From Pandoraea pulmonicola (GTDB lineage Bacteria > Pseudomonadota > Gammaproteobacteria > Burkholderiales > Burkholderiaceae): a stretch of 64,000 nt of DNA. How positions within the stretch are numbered: position 1 is the stretch's first letter; each line of letters begins with the position of its first letter. Below the pieces are notes generated by a model. It had not been told where the DNA came from, searched no databases, and was given only the letters and a program-made list of their open reading frames with translations. The translations under genes were made by a program, and so were the position numbers. Where the stretch lies: assembly GCF_000815105.2 (NCBI RefSeq), contig NZ_CP010310.2:4278001-4342000 (forward strand), read 5' to 3'. Shown piece after piece: positions 9,078 to 18,013 of the stretch.

Positions 9078-9512
9078 ATGCTCAAGCGAATTCTCCCGAT
9101 CGTGGCCGCGGCCACGCTGGCAGCAGCCACCTCCCTGACGGCCTCGGCCAGTGATATGAACAATGCCCTCGGCGGTGCGCTGGGCGGCGTCGCGGGCGCG
9201 GCCGTCGGCGGCGCGCTGGGCGGCAGCACCGGCGCCGTGGTCGGCGGTGCCGTGGGCGGCGGCGCAGGCGGGGCGATGACGTCGAACCGTCGCGAGCGCA
9301 CGGGCGCGATCATCGGCGGCGCACTCGGCGGCGGCGCGGGCACGGCGGCGGGCAACGCGATGGGCGGACGCTCGGGCGGCCTGATCGGCGCGGCCGTCGG
9401 CGGCGGCGCCGGTGCGGCGCTCGGCGGCAACATGTCGCGCTCGAACTCCTATGACGACGACGATCGCCACGGCAAGCGCCGCGGTCATCGCAAGCACCAC
9501 CATCATCATTGA
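9078..9512 (+). CDS. Secreted glycine-zipper protein with a histidine-rich tail
   Basis: A 144-residue exported protein. Residues 1-25 are a signal peptide (Lys/Arg start, Ala/Leu core, ASAS end). The mature part is made of small-residue repeats such as GGALGGVAGAAVGGALGG and GGAVGGGAGGAM, the glycine-zipper pattern of envelope proteins that pack in or on a membrane; two zipper blocks are split by TSNRRERTG. The C-terminus is charged, ending with GKRRGHRKHHHHH, which could bind metal. It is not a lipoprotein, as no lipobox Cys is present. The exact role is unknown; related proteins are often stress induced. Confidence 0.85.
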   Translation: MLKRILPIVAAATLAAATSLTASASDMNNALGGALGGVAGAAVGGALGGSTGAVVGGAVGGGAGGAMTSNRRERTGAIIGGALGGGAGTAAGNAMGGRSGGLIGAAVGGGAGAALGGNMSRSNSYDDDDRHGKRRGHRKHHHHH

Positions 9513-9539
9513 TCGTCGGCGGTCGTCTGCCGATGCAGC

Positions 9540-9561
9540 ACGTCCCGCCATGGCGGGACGT
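9540..9561. terminator. Perfect GC-rich hairpin after the glycine-zipper gene
   Basis: An uninterrupted palindrome (arms ACGTCCCGCCA and TGGCGGGACGT) 28 bp after the stop. It has no loop bases and no T-run, so termination, if any, would be weak or the element may have another role. It could serve both converging genes. Confidence 0.45.
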
Positions 9562-9603
9562 CGGCAAGAGCGCCGCCCGATGACGTGCCGGCGCCTCGCC
9601 GTC

Positions 9604-9671
9604 TCTCCCATCTCCCTCATCTCCCTCATCTCCCTCATCTCCCTCATCTCCCTCATCTCCCTCATCTCCCA
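9604..9671. repeat. 9-bp tandem repeat (TCTCCCTCA), about 6 full copies
   Basis: Six identical 9-bp units run from 9611 to 9664, flanked on both sides by a partial TCTCCCA unit. The array lies in the convergent gap between the glycine-zipper gene and the AraC regulator. Perfect identity of the copies suggests slipped-strand variability. The opposite strand reads GAGATGAGG-type units; no credible gene starts from it. Confidence 0.9.
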
Positions 9672-9748
9672 TCCCTCGCCCCAACGCCCCCGCTCCGCGA
9701 CGCCGGACTTCCTCGTCCACGCAATCGAGCAATCATGCATTCGGGCGA

Positions 9749-10534
9749 TCAGGCGAAGTACTGCCCCGGCGTACGTCCCAATGATTTGCGGAACATCTCG
9801 ATGAAGCCGGTCGTGCTTTCGTAGCCGAGTTCGTTGGCCACCGCGGACACCGTCCTTCCCTCGGCCAGCCGGTAAAGCGCCTCCTGCAGGCGCACGTGCC
9901 GCCGCCATTCGTCGAAAGTCATGTTCAGCTCGCGCGAAAACAGGCGCGAGAGCGTGCGGGCGCTGGCACCCACGTGATCCCCCCACTCCTGCAGCGTCCT
10001 GTTGTCGGACGGCTCTCGCAGAAACTGCGTGCATAACCTCGCCAGACGCCGCTCTCGCGGTATTTCCAGCGACAGCGGCATCTCATCGCTGAATTCCAGC
10101 TCGTCGCGAATGATCTCGAAGAACTTGTCGACGTGGCGCTTGCGCACGAGCGGCTCGTCGGTCGAGGCCGCACGCAGGATCAGTTCTCGCATCAGATTGG
10201 AGACGACGAGCGGCTCGCACGTCTTCGGAAAATCCGCCACGACATGCGGCGAGATCAGCAGATTGTGCATGCCGAAGGATGCGCGCAGGCGCACGGCATG
10301 CAGCGTCATCGGCGGAATCCATACGGCGCGCTGCGGCGGCACCACCCAGGTGCCGCGCGGCGTGTCGACGCACATGATGCCCTCGCCGCCGTACAGCACC
10401 TGGCCATAGGGGTGCACATGCGGCTCGACGCCGCCGCCGGACGGAAACTCGAACGCCAGTCCCACCATCGGCGACGGCGAAATTCTCGACTCGAAGAACA
10501 GGACGTCTTGCGCGGTAATGATCCGGGTCTGCAT
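9749..10534 (-). CDS. AraC family regulator with cupin sensor domain
   Basis: A 261-residue one-component activator. The N-terminal cupin domain shows the metal/ligand region PHVHPYGQVLYGGEG and then WVVPPQRAVWIPPMTLHAV; the C-terminal 100 residues hold two helix-turn-helix motifs ending with the AraC signature NELGYESTTGFIEMFRKSLG and TPGQYFA. The layout resembles NimR-type regulators that control exporter genes. The MHS transporter lies 131 bp upstream on the same strand, so it may regulate that gene; no convincing operator was found. Confidence 0.9.
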   Translation of the reverse strand: MQTRIITAQDVLFFESRISPSPMVGLAFEFPSGGGVEPHVHPYGQVLYGGEGIMCVDTPRGTWVVPPQRAVWIPPMTLHAVRLRASFGMHNLLISPHVVADFPKTCEPLVVSNLMRELILRAASTDEPLVRKRHVDKFFEIIRDELEFSDEMPLSLEIPRERRLARLCTQFLREPSDNRTLQEWGDHVGASARTLSRLFSRELNMTFDEWRRHVRLQEALYRLAEGRTVSAVANELGYESTTGFIEMFRKSLGRTPGQYFA

Positions 10535-10665
10535 AGCGTGCCCCCTGGCCCGATAGGAATGAATGTCGGTTTCATTCTTTCCTTATCGCTTCGCGCCAGA
10601 CATCAGGGTTTGCACGGATCGGCGCCGGAGCCGAAGTCCCGACACCGCGCCGGCCGTTGCGCCGC

Positions 10666-11967
10666 TCATTCCAGTGCCTTGCCGCGCGTCTCCGGCATCC
10701 ACAACACCGCGACGACGGTGAGCAGATTCAATACGATCAGATACCCCGCGAACCACCCCAGTTGGCCGTGATCGGCCAGCCAGTTCTGCAGATAGGGCGC
10801 CGTGCCGCCGAAGATCGCTACCGTGAGCGAATAGGGAATCGCCACGCCGGTCGCCCGGATGCGCGTCGGGAACAGCTCCGCGTAGACGGCCGGCGCGATG
10901 GCCGTCCATGCCGCCAGCACGACCAGCCCGCCGCAGATCGCCAGCGCCAGCCGTGCGAACGCACCGTCGATCAGCATCAGCAGCGGTACGATCGCCAACG
11001 CGGAGCCGCCGGCACCGATCAGCAGGTTCGGCTTGCGGCCGATGCGATCGGACAGCGCTCCCCACGCCGGCTGCACCGCCATGTAGACGAGACAGCCGAT
11101 CGTGAGCGCCCACAGGCCCTGCCGCGCATCGACGCCCCGAAAGTGCGTGGCGTACGTGATCGCGCCCGACATCCACGTGTTGAACGTCAACGTCGGCCCG
11201 GCGGTCAGTGCGATGATCCGCAGCACCGAAGTCCGATGCTCCCAGATCGCCTCGAGCATCGATTGCGAACGCCCCCCCGACTGCCCCCCGCTCTGCTCCA
11301 GTTCGAACGCGGACGTCTCCTTGAGACTACCGCGCAGGAACAACGCGTAGACGCCCAGCACCGCGCCGAAGAAGAACGGGATGCGCCAGCCGAAGCGGGT
11401 CATCTCGTCAGCGGAGAAGCATTGCGTGAGGACGAGTCCGACGGCGCTCGCCAGAAGCGAGCCGCCCGTGATCGCGATGAACATGCTGCTCGACCACAGG
11501 CCGCGCCGGTGCACGGGGGCGCTTTCGACGAGGAAGGTAAACGAGGCGCCGATCTCGCCGCCGAGGCCGAAGCCCTGCAGCAGACGTCCGAAGACGAGCA
11601 ACGCGGGCGCCAGCAGACCGATGGACGCATAGGTCGGCGCCACCGCGATCACCAGGCAGCCGGCGGCCGTGACAGCCATCGACGCCACCATCGCGAAGCG
11701 CCGGCCACGTCGGTCGGACAGCCAGCCGAAATAGATGCCGCCGATCGGCCTCAGCAGGAAGCCGACGGCGAAGACCGCCAGCGTGGAGAGGAAAGCCGCC
11801 GTCGGGTCCGCGGCGTGGAAGAACTGGGTCGAGAAGTAGCGCGAGAACAGCACGAAAGAGGCGAAGTCGTACCACTCCAGCGCGTTGCCGATGCCCGCGC
11901 CGAGGATCACCGATCGAGCCGGTGAACCGCGCTCGCCGCCGGCGACGGCCTGCAAGGTCGCATCCAT
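10666..11967 (-). CDS. MHS family MFS metabolite:proton symporter
   Basis: A 433-residue, 12-helix transporter. The N-terminal segment GAGIGNALEWYDFASFVLFS and the loop GWLSDRRGRRFAMV identify the metabolite:H+ symporter family (shikimate, proline/betaine, dicarboxylate and similar substrates). I chose the ATG at 11967, which has AGGAGA nearby; the open frame runs further upstream without family similarity. It is divergent from the flavoprotein/Fe-S operon starting at 12288, and probably imports the organic acid that those enzymes oxidise or reduce. The substrate is not identifiable from sequence. Confidence 0.9.
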   Translation of the reverse strand: MDATLQAVAGGERGSPARSVILGAGIGNALEWYDFASFVLFSRYFSTQFFHAADPTAAFLSTLAVFAVGFLLRPIGGIYFGWLSDRRGRRFAMVASMAVTAAGCLVIAVAPTYASIGLLAPALLVFGRLLQGFGLGGEIGASFTFLVESAPVHRRGLWSSSMFIAITGGSLLASAVGLVLTQCFSADEMTRFGWRIPFFFGAVLGVYALFLRGSLKETSAFELEQSGGQSGGRSQSMLEAIWEHRTSVLRIIALTAGPTLTFNTWMSGAITYATHFRGVDARQGLWALTIGCLVYMAVQPAWGALSDRIGRKPNLLIGAGGSALAIVPLLMLIDGAFARLALAICGGLVVLAAWTAIAPAVYAELFPTRIRATGVAIPYSLTVAIFGGTAPYLQNWLADHGQLGWFAGYLIVLNLLTVVAVLWMPETRGKALE

Positions 11968-12287
11968 GTTTGTCTCCTGAGGGTCGTTGTTTTGTGTTGT
12001 CGATGGCGTTGTCATTCGTTCCCTGGCCCCCAACACACTACTTCGCCTGCACGCGCCGCGACACCGCCGACAGGACAACTCATATCGCAATACGGACAAA
12101 TTGCTCCCCCGCCCCCTGCCCCTTGCGCCTTGCGCCTCGTCCGCTTGCCCCTCCCCCTTCCTCCCCGGCGGGTGCCAGTTTGGCCGCTTTGCTGGATGGT
12201 CTGTCCCGATCGCTGCATCGGCCGCCCGCCGCCTCGACACAATGGATCCAAGACACATCACGACCTGTCCGGGAGGGCATTGCTGCG
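11968..12287. other. Divergent control region with C-rich tracts
   Basis: These 320 bp separate the divergent MHS transporter and flavoprotein genes. I see no gene. Two pyrimidine tracts at 12104-12122 and 12148-12166 place three runs of four or more G close together on the minus strand each time, so a G-quadruplex is possible. Promoters could not be assigned with confidence. Confidence 0.4.
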
Positions 12288-14015
12288 ATGAAACTTCTGA
12301 ATTGCGATGTCGTCGTCGTTGGCGGCGGCGGCGCGGGCACCTACGCCGCGCTGCGGCTGCACGACCTCGGCCTGAAACCGATGCTGATCTCGAAAGGGCT
12401 CGTCGGCAAGAGCGGCGCGTCGATCATGGCCGGCGCCGTGATCGTCGGTTCCAAAATGCTCGGCGGCACGGAGCACAACGCCGCCAGTTCGCTGGAGTTC
12501 TTCGCCAAGTACTACAGCCACTTTCTGGTGGATCAGTCCTATCTCGCGGCGGCTGGCCAGTGGATCGAGAACACCTTCTATCCCGAGATGGAATCGCTGG
12601 GGCTGCTGTTCTCCCGCGAGGCCGACGGCAGTATCGCCATGAGCCATTCGCCGGTGCGCTGGGCGGTGGCGCCGATGCAGGGGCAGACGGGCATCCTGCT
12701 CATGGACATTCGCCGCAAGCAGTTGCAGGCCAGGGGCATCCCGATACACGAGGAATGCGCGGTCACGGCGCTGCTGCGCAATGCCAACGGCGAGGTGTGC
12801 GGGCTGACGGCCTTCGACTTCGTTCGCGGCGAGCTCTTCGCCGTGCATGCGAAGGCCGTCATCATGGCGACCGGCCACGCCGACCGGCTGGTGCGGCGCT
12901 CCACCGGCACACGCGAGCAGACCGGCGACGGCATCGCGCTCGCGCTGCGCGCAGGCGCCGAGCTTACCAATCTGGAGATGCAGTTCTGGCATATCAGCGA
13001 CTTTGCGAACCCGCCGACGTGGCAGCGTCTGCACATCTATCCGAATCCGCTGATCGGCACCGACCAGAGCTCGCGCGTGTACAACGCGCAAGGCGAGTGC
13101 TTCTTCGAGCAGGCCCGCGACGCCCCCGCCGCGCTCGCGCCCTACACGTTGCAGGTCAAGCGGCTCACGCAGCAGGTGCTGGCCGGCAAGGCGCGATTCA
13201 GCGGCGGCTACTACACGTCGTACAGCCACATCGACGCCGACGTGCTGCGCCGCTATCAATACGCCGGCTCGGCCTTCGAGAAGCTAGGCCTTGACATCAC
13301 GCGCGACAAGGTCGAAGCCCGCACCACGATGCACTACCGTCAAGGTGGCATCGAGTCGGATCCGCATTCGATGCGCACGAGCGTCGACGGGCTGTGGGTC
13401 GCGGGCGGTGTCGGCGCTCACGTGACGGGCAGCCTCGCCGTCGCGATCTACGACGGCGGGCTGGCCGCGGAGTCGGTGGCGGGCCGTCTGTGCGAGCGCC
13501 ATCGGCACGACGACGCGACGCAGCAACAGATGCAACGGGAATTCGCGCGCGTCGAAGGCTTGCTGGGTGGCGAACAGCGCGCTCGCCCGGGCGAGGCGCC
13601 GATGCACGTCAAGACCGCCATCTGGGACGTCATGGGCGAAGCTTACGGTCTGATCAAGAGCGGGCGGGCGATGCGCGACGGCCTCGACCAGCTCGAAGCG
13701 TTGCGCACGCGCAGCCTGCCGCGCATGACGCCGCCCAGCCGCTCGCGCCGCTACAACACCGCGTGGCTGGACGCGCTCGACGTCCACAACCTCATCGACG
13801 TATGCGAGGTCACGTTGCGCAGCGCACTGCAGCGCGAAGAGAGCCGCGGCAGCTTCTACCGCACCGACTTTCCGTACGTGGACAACACCGCGTGGCAGTG
13901 CAAGAACATCGTCGCGCGCGACGACACCGGCTACCGATTCCGCAAGGAACGCTATCCCGAAGGCACCCTCACGCCGGACTTCGACCGGCAGGAGTATTTC
14001 AGTGTGCCGTGGTGA
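12288..14015 (+). CDS. Fumarate reductase/succinate dehydrogenase-like flavoprotein subunit
   Basis: A 575-residue FAD protein. Residues 5-24 are the Rossmann dinucleotide fold (CDVVVVGGGGAGTYAALRLH), followed by GKSGASIMAG, where SdhA/FrdA proteins attach or bind FAD. Later GDGIALALRAGAELTNLEMQ and RQGGIESDPHSM then GLWVAGGVGAHVTGSL match the family. The usual QFHPT segment is replaced by QFWHISD, so the substrate may not be succinate or fumarate. GGGAGGG lies 10 bases before the ATG. It is followed directly by an Fe-S subunit and a CCG-domain subunit, the gene order of MfrABE/SdhABE complexes. Confidence 0.82.
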   Translation: MKLLNCDVVVVGGGGAGTYAALRLHDLGLKPMLISKGLVGKSGASIMAGAVIVGSKMLGGTEHNAASSLEFFAKYYSHFLVDQSYLAAAGQWIENTFYPEMESLGLLFSREADGSIAMSHSPVRWAVAPMQGQTGILLMDIRRKQLQARGIPIHEECAVTALLRNANGEVCGLTAFDFVRGELFAVHAKAVIMATGHADRLVRRSTGTREQTGDGIALALRAGAELTNLEMQFWHISDFANPPTWQRLHIYPNPLIGTDQSSRVYNAQGECFFEQARDAPAALAPYTLQVKRLTQQVLAGKARFSGGYYTSYSHIDADVLRRYQYAGSAFEKLGLDITRDKVEARTTMHYRQGGIESDPHSMRTSVDGLWVAGGVGAHVTGSLAVAIYDGGLAAESVAGRLCERHRHDDATQQQMQREFARVEGLLGGEQRARPGEAPMHVKTAIWDVMGEAYGLIKSGRAMRDGLDQLEALRTRSLPRMTPPSRSRRYNTAWLDALDVHNLIDVCEVTLRSALQREESRGSFYRTDFPYVDNTAWQCKNIVARDDTGYRFRKERYPEGTLTPDFDRQEYFSVPW

Positions 14016-14083
14016 CGCGCGATGGCGCCTTCATCCACGATTCATCACGATCCGTCACAAGCCATTGCACGCGGGGGAGACAC

Positions 14084-15043
14084 ATGCATTCGGAAGTCAG
14101 GCGATTTCAGAGAGAAGCCGACAACGATCCGGCGACGGTGACGCTGCACGTCAGCCGCTTCGATCCCGAAGTGGACAACGCGCCATACGTGCAAACGTTC
14201 TCGGTGCCGCACGTACCGCGGATGCGCATCATCGACGCACTCAACCACGTGCAGGAAACCCTCGGCGTGGATATCGGCTACCGCTGGTACTGCGGCACGA
14301 AGAAATGCGGCACGTGCGCCGTAAGGGTCAACGGCCGCGAAGTGTTGGCGTGCTGGGAGGCCGCCGAGGCGGAAATGCATGTGGAGCCGCTGCGGCATCT
14401 GCCGCTGATTCGCGATCTTGCCGTCGATCGCACGCCGGCCGAAAACAAGCTGGTGTCATTGCAGACGTGGCTTCAGCGCACGCGGCCCTATGCGGGCTTT
14501 CCGGAACCCATCGACGCGGCCAACGCGGCGGTGCTGCGCGCGAGCATGGACTGTCTGAGCTGTCTCGCGTGCTACTCGGCGTGCCCGGTGCTCGACTTTG
14601 CGGACGACATCGCGTTCGCCGGGCCGGCGCCACTGGTGCACCTCGCGCGGGTCGCCCTCGATGCGCGCGACGATGCCCCGCGACTGCAGACGATTCTCGA
14701 CGAGGCGCAGGTTCACCACTGCGTGTCCTGCTACCAGTGCGAAGCCGTATGCCCCGCGCACATTCCGATCGTGAGCGCCGCCATCGAACCGCTCAAGCGA
14801 CTGGCCTATGCCGCAGCGCCCGAGGCGTCGCCGCACACGCGGACGTTCATGCGCATCGTCGCATGGCGTGGGCGCATCGAGCCGATGCTGCTCGTCCTGG
14901 GCACACGAGGATGGCGCGCCCTCGTGCAACATCCTCGCCGCACGCTCAAGCTTGTGCTGCGGGGAAAGGTCAATCCCGTCGCGGCGCTGCTGCGGCGCCC
15001 GATCGACGGCATGAACAAGATCAAACGATATTTCCTTGAGTGA
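14084..15043 (+). CDS. SdhB/FrdB-like iron-sulfur subunit
   Basis: A 319-residue electron-transfer subunit. Cys70, 75, 78 and 90 (WYCGTKKCGTC, then a distal Cys) form a ferredoxin-type [2Fe-2S] site in residues 20-110. The C-terminal half has two CxxCxxCxxxCP motifs, at Cys157-160-163-167 and Cys213-216-219-223, for the remaining clusters; classical SdhB has one [4Fe-4S] and one [3Fe-4S], and here both motifs are complete. GGGGGAGA lies just before the ATG. The gene follows the flavoprotein gene by 68 bp and is 8 bp ahead of the CCG subunit, so one operon is very likely. Confidence 0.9.
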   Translation: MHSEVRRFQREADNDPATVTLHVSRFDPEVDNAPYVQTFSVPHVPRMRIIDALNHVQETLGVDIGYRWYCGTKKCGTCAVRVNGREVLACWEAAEAEMHVEPLRHLPLIRDLAVDRTPAENKLVSLQTWLQRTRPYAGFPEPIDAANAAVLRASMDCLSCLACYSACPVLDFADDIAFAGPAPLVHLARVALDARDDAPRLQTILDEAQVHHCVSCYQCEAVCPAHIPIVSAAIEPLKRLAYAAAPEASPHTRTFMRIVAWRGRIEPMLLVLGTRGWRALVQHPRRTLKLVLRGKVNPVAALLRRPIDGMNKIKRYFLE

Positions 15044-15051
15044 GGGCAGTC

Positions 15052-15942
15052 ATGAAAATCGCCTTTTATCCGGGCTGCAGCGCGCGCACCACGTGCGGCG
15101 AACTCGGCGCAGCCACGCATGCCGTGGCCGATCGGCTCGGCATCGCGCTTGAAACGCTGCACTCCGCCACCTGCACCGGCAGCCGGGAAATTCGCGCGGC
15201 CGACGAGGAGCGCTTTCTCACGCTGAACCTGCGCATCGTCGCGCTGGCCGAGGCGAAAGGGCTCGATCTGATGACCGTCTGCAACACCTGCACGCTCAAT
15301 CTCATGGAGGCGAAGCAGCGGGCAGACCGCGATCCCGAACTGCGAACCCGCATCAATCGGCGACTCGCCGACGAAGGGCTGACCTATCGCGGCACCGCGC
15401 GCGTCACGCACTTTCTCTGGTATCTGCTGGAGGAAGTCGGCGAGGCTCGCCTTCGGTCGCTGGTGACGACGCCACTGTCGGAACATCGCATCGCCGCGTT
15501 CTACGGCTGCCACATCGTCCGGCCGCCGTCGTTGTTCCAGGACACCGATGCGCGCGAGGTCCAGTCCATCGAAACGCTGGCGCAGATCCTGGGATGCACG
15601 ACCGTCGATTACTCGGGGCGGACGGAATGCTGCGGTTTTCACTGTTCCGCACAAAGCGACGTGATCCCGATCAAGTTGAGCGGGCGACACGTGGCGTCGG
15701 CCAAGCGTGCCGGCGCCGACGCCATGGTCACCCCCTGCCCGCTCTGCCACACGGTGCTCGATACGTATCAGGACGACATGGCGCGCAATCTCGGCCAGCC
15801 GCTGGACGTCCCGGTGCTGCATCTGCCGCAACTCGTCGGGCTGGCGCTGGGCATCGACGCGAAGACGCTCGGGCTGCATCGCCATGTGGTGCCCGCGCAA
15901 GCGCCGTGGCGACGCGTGATTCCATTGCGCGCGCAAACGTAA
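15052..15942 (+). CDS. CCG-domain subunit (HdrB/SdhE/MfrE-like)
   Basis: A 296-residue protein with two cysteine-rich CCG domains as in heterodisulfide reductase HdrB, glycolate oxidase GlcF and MfrE/SdhE. The C-terminal motif is complete: Cys153 (YGCHIVRP), Cys193-Cys194 (TECCGFHC) and Cys229xxCys232 (TPCPLCHTVLD). The N-terminal motif has Cys9, Cys41, Cys77xxCys80, but Thr42 replaces the second Cys of CCG (ATCTGSRE). In MfrE-type complexes this subunit replaces the haem membrane anchor and passes electrons from quinone or thiols. No membrane segment was seen. The ATG at 15052 follows GAGGG. Confidence 0.85.
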   Translation: MKIAFYPGCSARTTCGELGAATHAVADRLGIALETLHSATCTGSREIRAADEERFLTLNLRIVALAEAKGLDLMTVCNTCTLNLMEAKQRADRDPELRTRINRRLADEGLTYRGTARVTHFLWYLLEEVGEARLRSLVTTPLSEHRIAAFYGCHIVRPPSLFQDTDAREVQSIETLAQILGCTTVDYSGRTECCGFHCSAQSDVIPIKLSGRHVASAKRAGADAMVTPCPLCHTVLDTYQDDMARNLGQPLDVPVLHLPQLVGLALGIDAKTLGLHRHVVPAQAPWRRVIPLRAQT

Positions 15943-16000
15943 GCGTCGGAGGGCCGGGTGCGTCCGGCCTCGTGGCCATGGCTTCGCGGTACCCGATCGC

Positions 16001-17179
16001 TTACGGTTGCGGCAGGTACGGGCCGATGCCCGTCGGGTAGCTGCCCGGAATGAGCATGGACGTGTCGAGACGGTCGACGCTCGTGCGGCCGGTCAGCGCC
16101 ATCGTCACGTCCATCTCCTTCGCGATCACCTCGAGCGCACGGCGCACGCCCGCTTCGCCCATCGCGCCCAGGCCGTACAGGAACGGACGGCCGATCAGCG
16201 TGCCCCTGGCGCCCAGCGCCATCGCCTTGATCACGTCCTGCCCGGAGCGCACGCCGCCGTCGAGCCACACCTCGGTGTCGCGCCCGACCGCCGCCACGAT
16301 GTCGGGCAGCGCGCGAATCGTCGAGATCGCGCCATCAAGCTGGCGCCCGCCGTGATTGCTCACCACGATGGCGTCCGCACCGGTGTCGCGCGCCGCGCGC
16401 GCGTCCTCCGGATCGAGTATCCCCTTGAGCACCAGCTTGCCGCCCCAGCGCTTCTTGATCCACTCGACATCGTCCCACGACAGGCGCGGGTCGAACTGCG
16501 CCGCCGACCAGGCCGCGAGCGAACCGATATCGTCCACGCCCTTGGCATGCCCCACGATGTTGCCGAACGTGCGCCGGCGCGTGCCGAGCATGCCCATGCA
16601 CCAGCGCGGCTTGGTCATCATGTTGACGATGTTCGGCAGCGTGAGCTTGGGCGGCGCCGACAGGCCGTTCTTGATGTCGCGATGGCGCTGGCCGCTGATC
16701 TGCAGATCCATCGTCACCATCAGCGCCGAGCATCCGGCCGCCTTCGCGCGGTCGATCAGACGCTCGATGAAGTCGCGATCGCGCATCACGTACAGTTGGA
16801 ACCAGAACGGCGCCTTCGTGTGCGCGGCCACATCCTCGATGGAACAGATCGACACCGTGGAGAGCGTGAACGGCACGCCGAACGCTTCGGCCGCGCGCGC
16901 CGCGAGAATTTCCCCGTCGGCATGCTGCATGCCCGTCATGCCCGTCGGCGCCAGCGCCACCGGCATCGCGACCGGCTGCCCCAGCATCGTCGTGCGCGTG
17001 CTGCGATTCTCGATGTTCACCGCGACCCGCTGCCGGAATTCGATCCGGCCGAAGTCCGCCGCGTTGGCGCGATAAGTGGATTCGGTCCACGAACCCGAAT
17101 CGACATACTCGTAAAACATGCGCGGCACGCGCCGCTGCGCGAGGATCCGCAGGTCCTCGATGGTGGTGATCACTGCCAT
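16001..17179 (-). CDS. lldD: FMN-dependent L-lactate dehydrogenase-type alpha-hydroxy-acid oxidoreductase
   Basis: A 392-residue flavoenzyme of the TIM-barrel alpha-hydroxy-acid family. The catalytic His276 and substrate Arg279 lie in the active-site motif VSNHGGRQLDG; the N-terminal MFYEYVDSGSWTESTYRAN and the FMN site PVALAPTGMTGM are typical. It oxidises an L-2-hydroxy acid, most often L-lactate, and passes electrons to quinone. A GAAGAGAC sequence precedes the start. The Lrp-type gene 90 bp upstream on the same strand probably belongs to the same unit. A close relative acting on mandelate or glycolate cannot be excluded. Confidence 0.88.
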   Translation of the reverse strand: MAVITTIEDLRILAQRRVPRMFYEYVDSGSWTESTYRANAADFGRIEFRQRVAVNIENRSTRTTMLGQPVAMPVALAPTGMTGMQHADGEILAARAAEAFGVPFTLSTVSICSIEDVAAHTKAPFWFQLYVMRDRDFIERLIDRAKAAGCSALMVTMDLQISGQRHRDIKNGLSAPPKLTLPNIVNMMTKPRWCMGMLGTRRRTFGNIVGHAKGVDDIGSLAAWSAAQFDPRLSWDDVEWIKKRWGGKLVLKGILDPEDARAARDTGADAIVVSNHGGRQLDGAISTIRALPDIVAAVGRDTEVWLDGGVRSGQDVIKAMALGARGTLIGRPFLYGLGAMGEAGVRRALEVIAKEMDVTMALTGRTSVDRLDTSMLIPGSYPTGIGPYLPQP

Positions 17180-17269
17180 GCTGCGTCTCTTCTTCTCTCT
17201 CTTCTTTTTCCGAAAATCCCAATCCCGATCCGGAGCGAATCGAAAACTATTTAATATCTTCTATAATCA

Positions 17270-17743
17270 TCACTTTTGTTTGACGAGGTCCACGAGCGAC
17301 TGCGTGTGCTTGATGGTCTTGAGCACGATGTTCGATTGGATCGACATCACGGCAGGCGCCCGGTAGAGCTCGTTGACGATGAAGTCGGAGTAATGCGCGA
17401 GATTGCGCGCCCTCACCGTGAGGATGTAGTTCGCCGACCCGGTGACGATGCGCGCGGTGACCACCTCGGGCCAGTTCTGCACGCATGCCAGAAACTTCTC
17501 GTGCCACTGCTCGACGTCGGGACGCAGCGTGATCTGCACCAGCGCTTCGAATTCGAGGCCGACATGCTGTGCATCCACGATGCAGCGGTATCCGGAAATC
17601 ACCCCGCGATCTTCGAGCAGTTTCACCCGGCGCAGGCAGGCCGATGGCGACAAGCCGACGGCATCGGCCAACTCCTGGTTGGAGATGCGCCCATTGAGTT
17701 CGAGATGACGAAGAATGCGCAGATCGGCGAGATCGAGGTTCAT
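17270..17743 (-). CDS. Lrp/AsnC family regulator
   Basis: A 157-residue regulator. Residues 1-60 hold the winged helix (LDLADLRILRHLELNGRISN, then AVGLSPSACLRRVKLLEDRG); residues 70-157 are the RAM/AsnC effector domain that builds octamers, with VVTARIVTGSANYILTV. It sits just upstream of the lactate-dehydrogenase-type gene and is likely to regulate it or amino-acid genes. An in-frame ATG at 17759 lacks family residues. The effector is unknown. Confidence 0.9.
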   Translation of the reverse strand: MNLDLADLRILRHLELNGRISNQELADAVGLSPSACLRRVKLLEDRGVISGYRCIVDAQHVGLEFEALVQITLRPDVEQWHEKFLACVQNWPEVVTARIVTGSANYILTVRARNLAHYSDFIVNELYRAPAVMSIQSNIVLKTIKHTQSLVDLVKQK

Positions 17744-18013
17744 TGGCAGAATCCATCAAGTTTCACGGGATTTTGGCAGATCCTTCGACGCCCCGCCAGT
17801 TCTCCGCCATAAATAGCAAGCAAATTCAATTTTTGCGTTGATATGATAGCCATCGGCCTTCGGCCGGGGTGCGTTCGTCGCACCGGCACGGGGGTGACGT
17901 TCGGATGTTGTGGTTGTCGTGCCAAGGAGCGTCCGCGGAGCCTGTACCCAGGAACTCGGCGGATCGATATTTGAAACGTCAGTAGGACGTCTACAAGACC
18001 AAAAAGGAGACCC

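Noticed and set aside
9585..9824. Plus-strand frame reading Leu-Pro-His repeats over the 9-bp array
   Set aside because: Peptide arises from the repeat; no ribosome-binding site or conserved domain.
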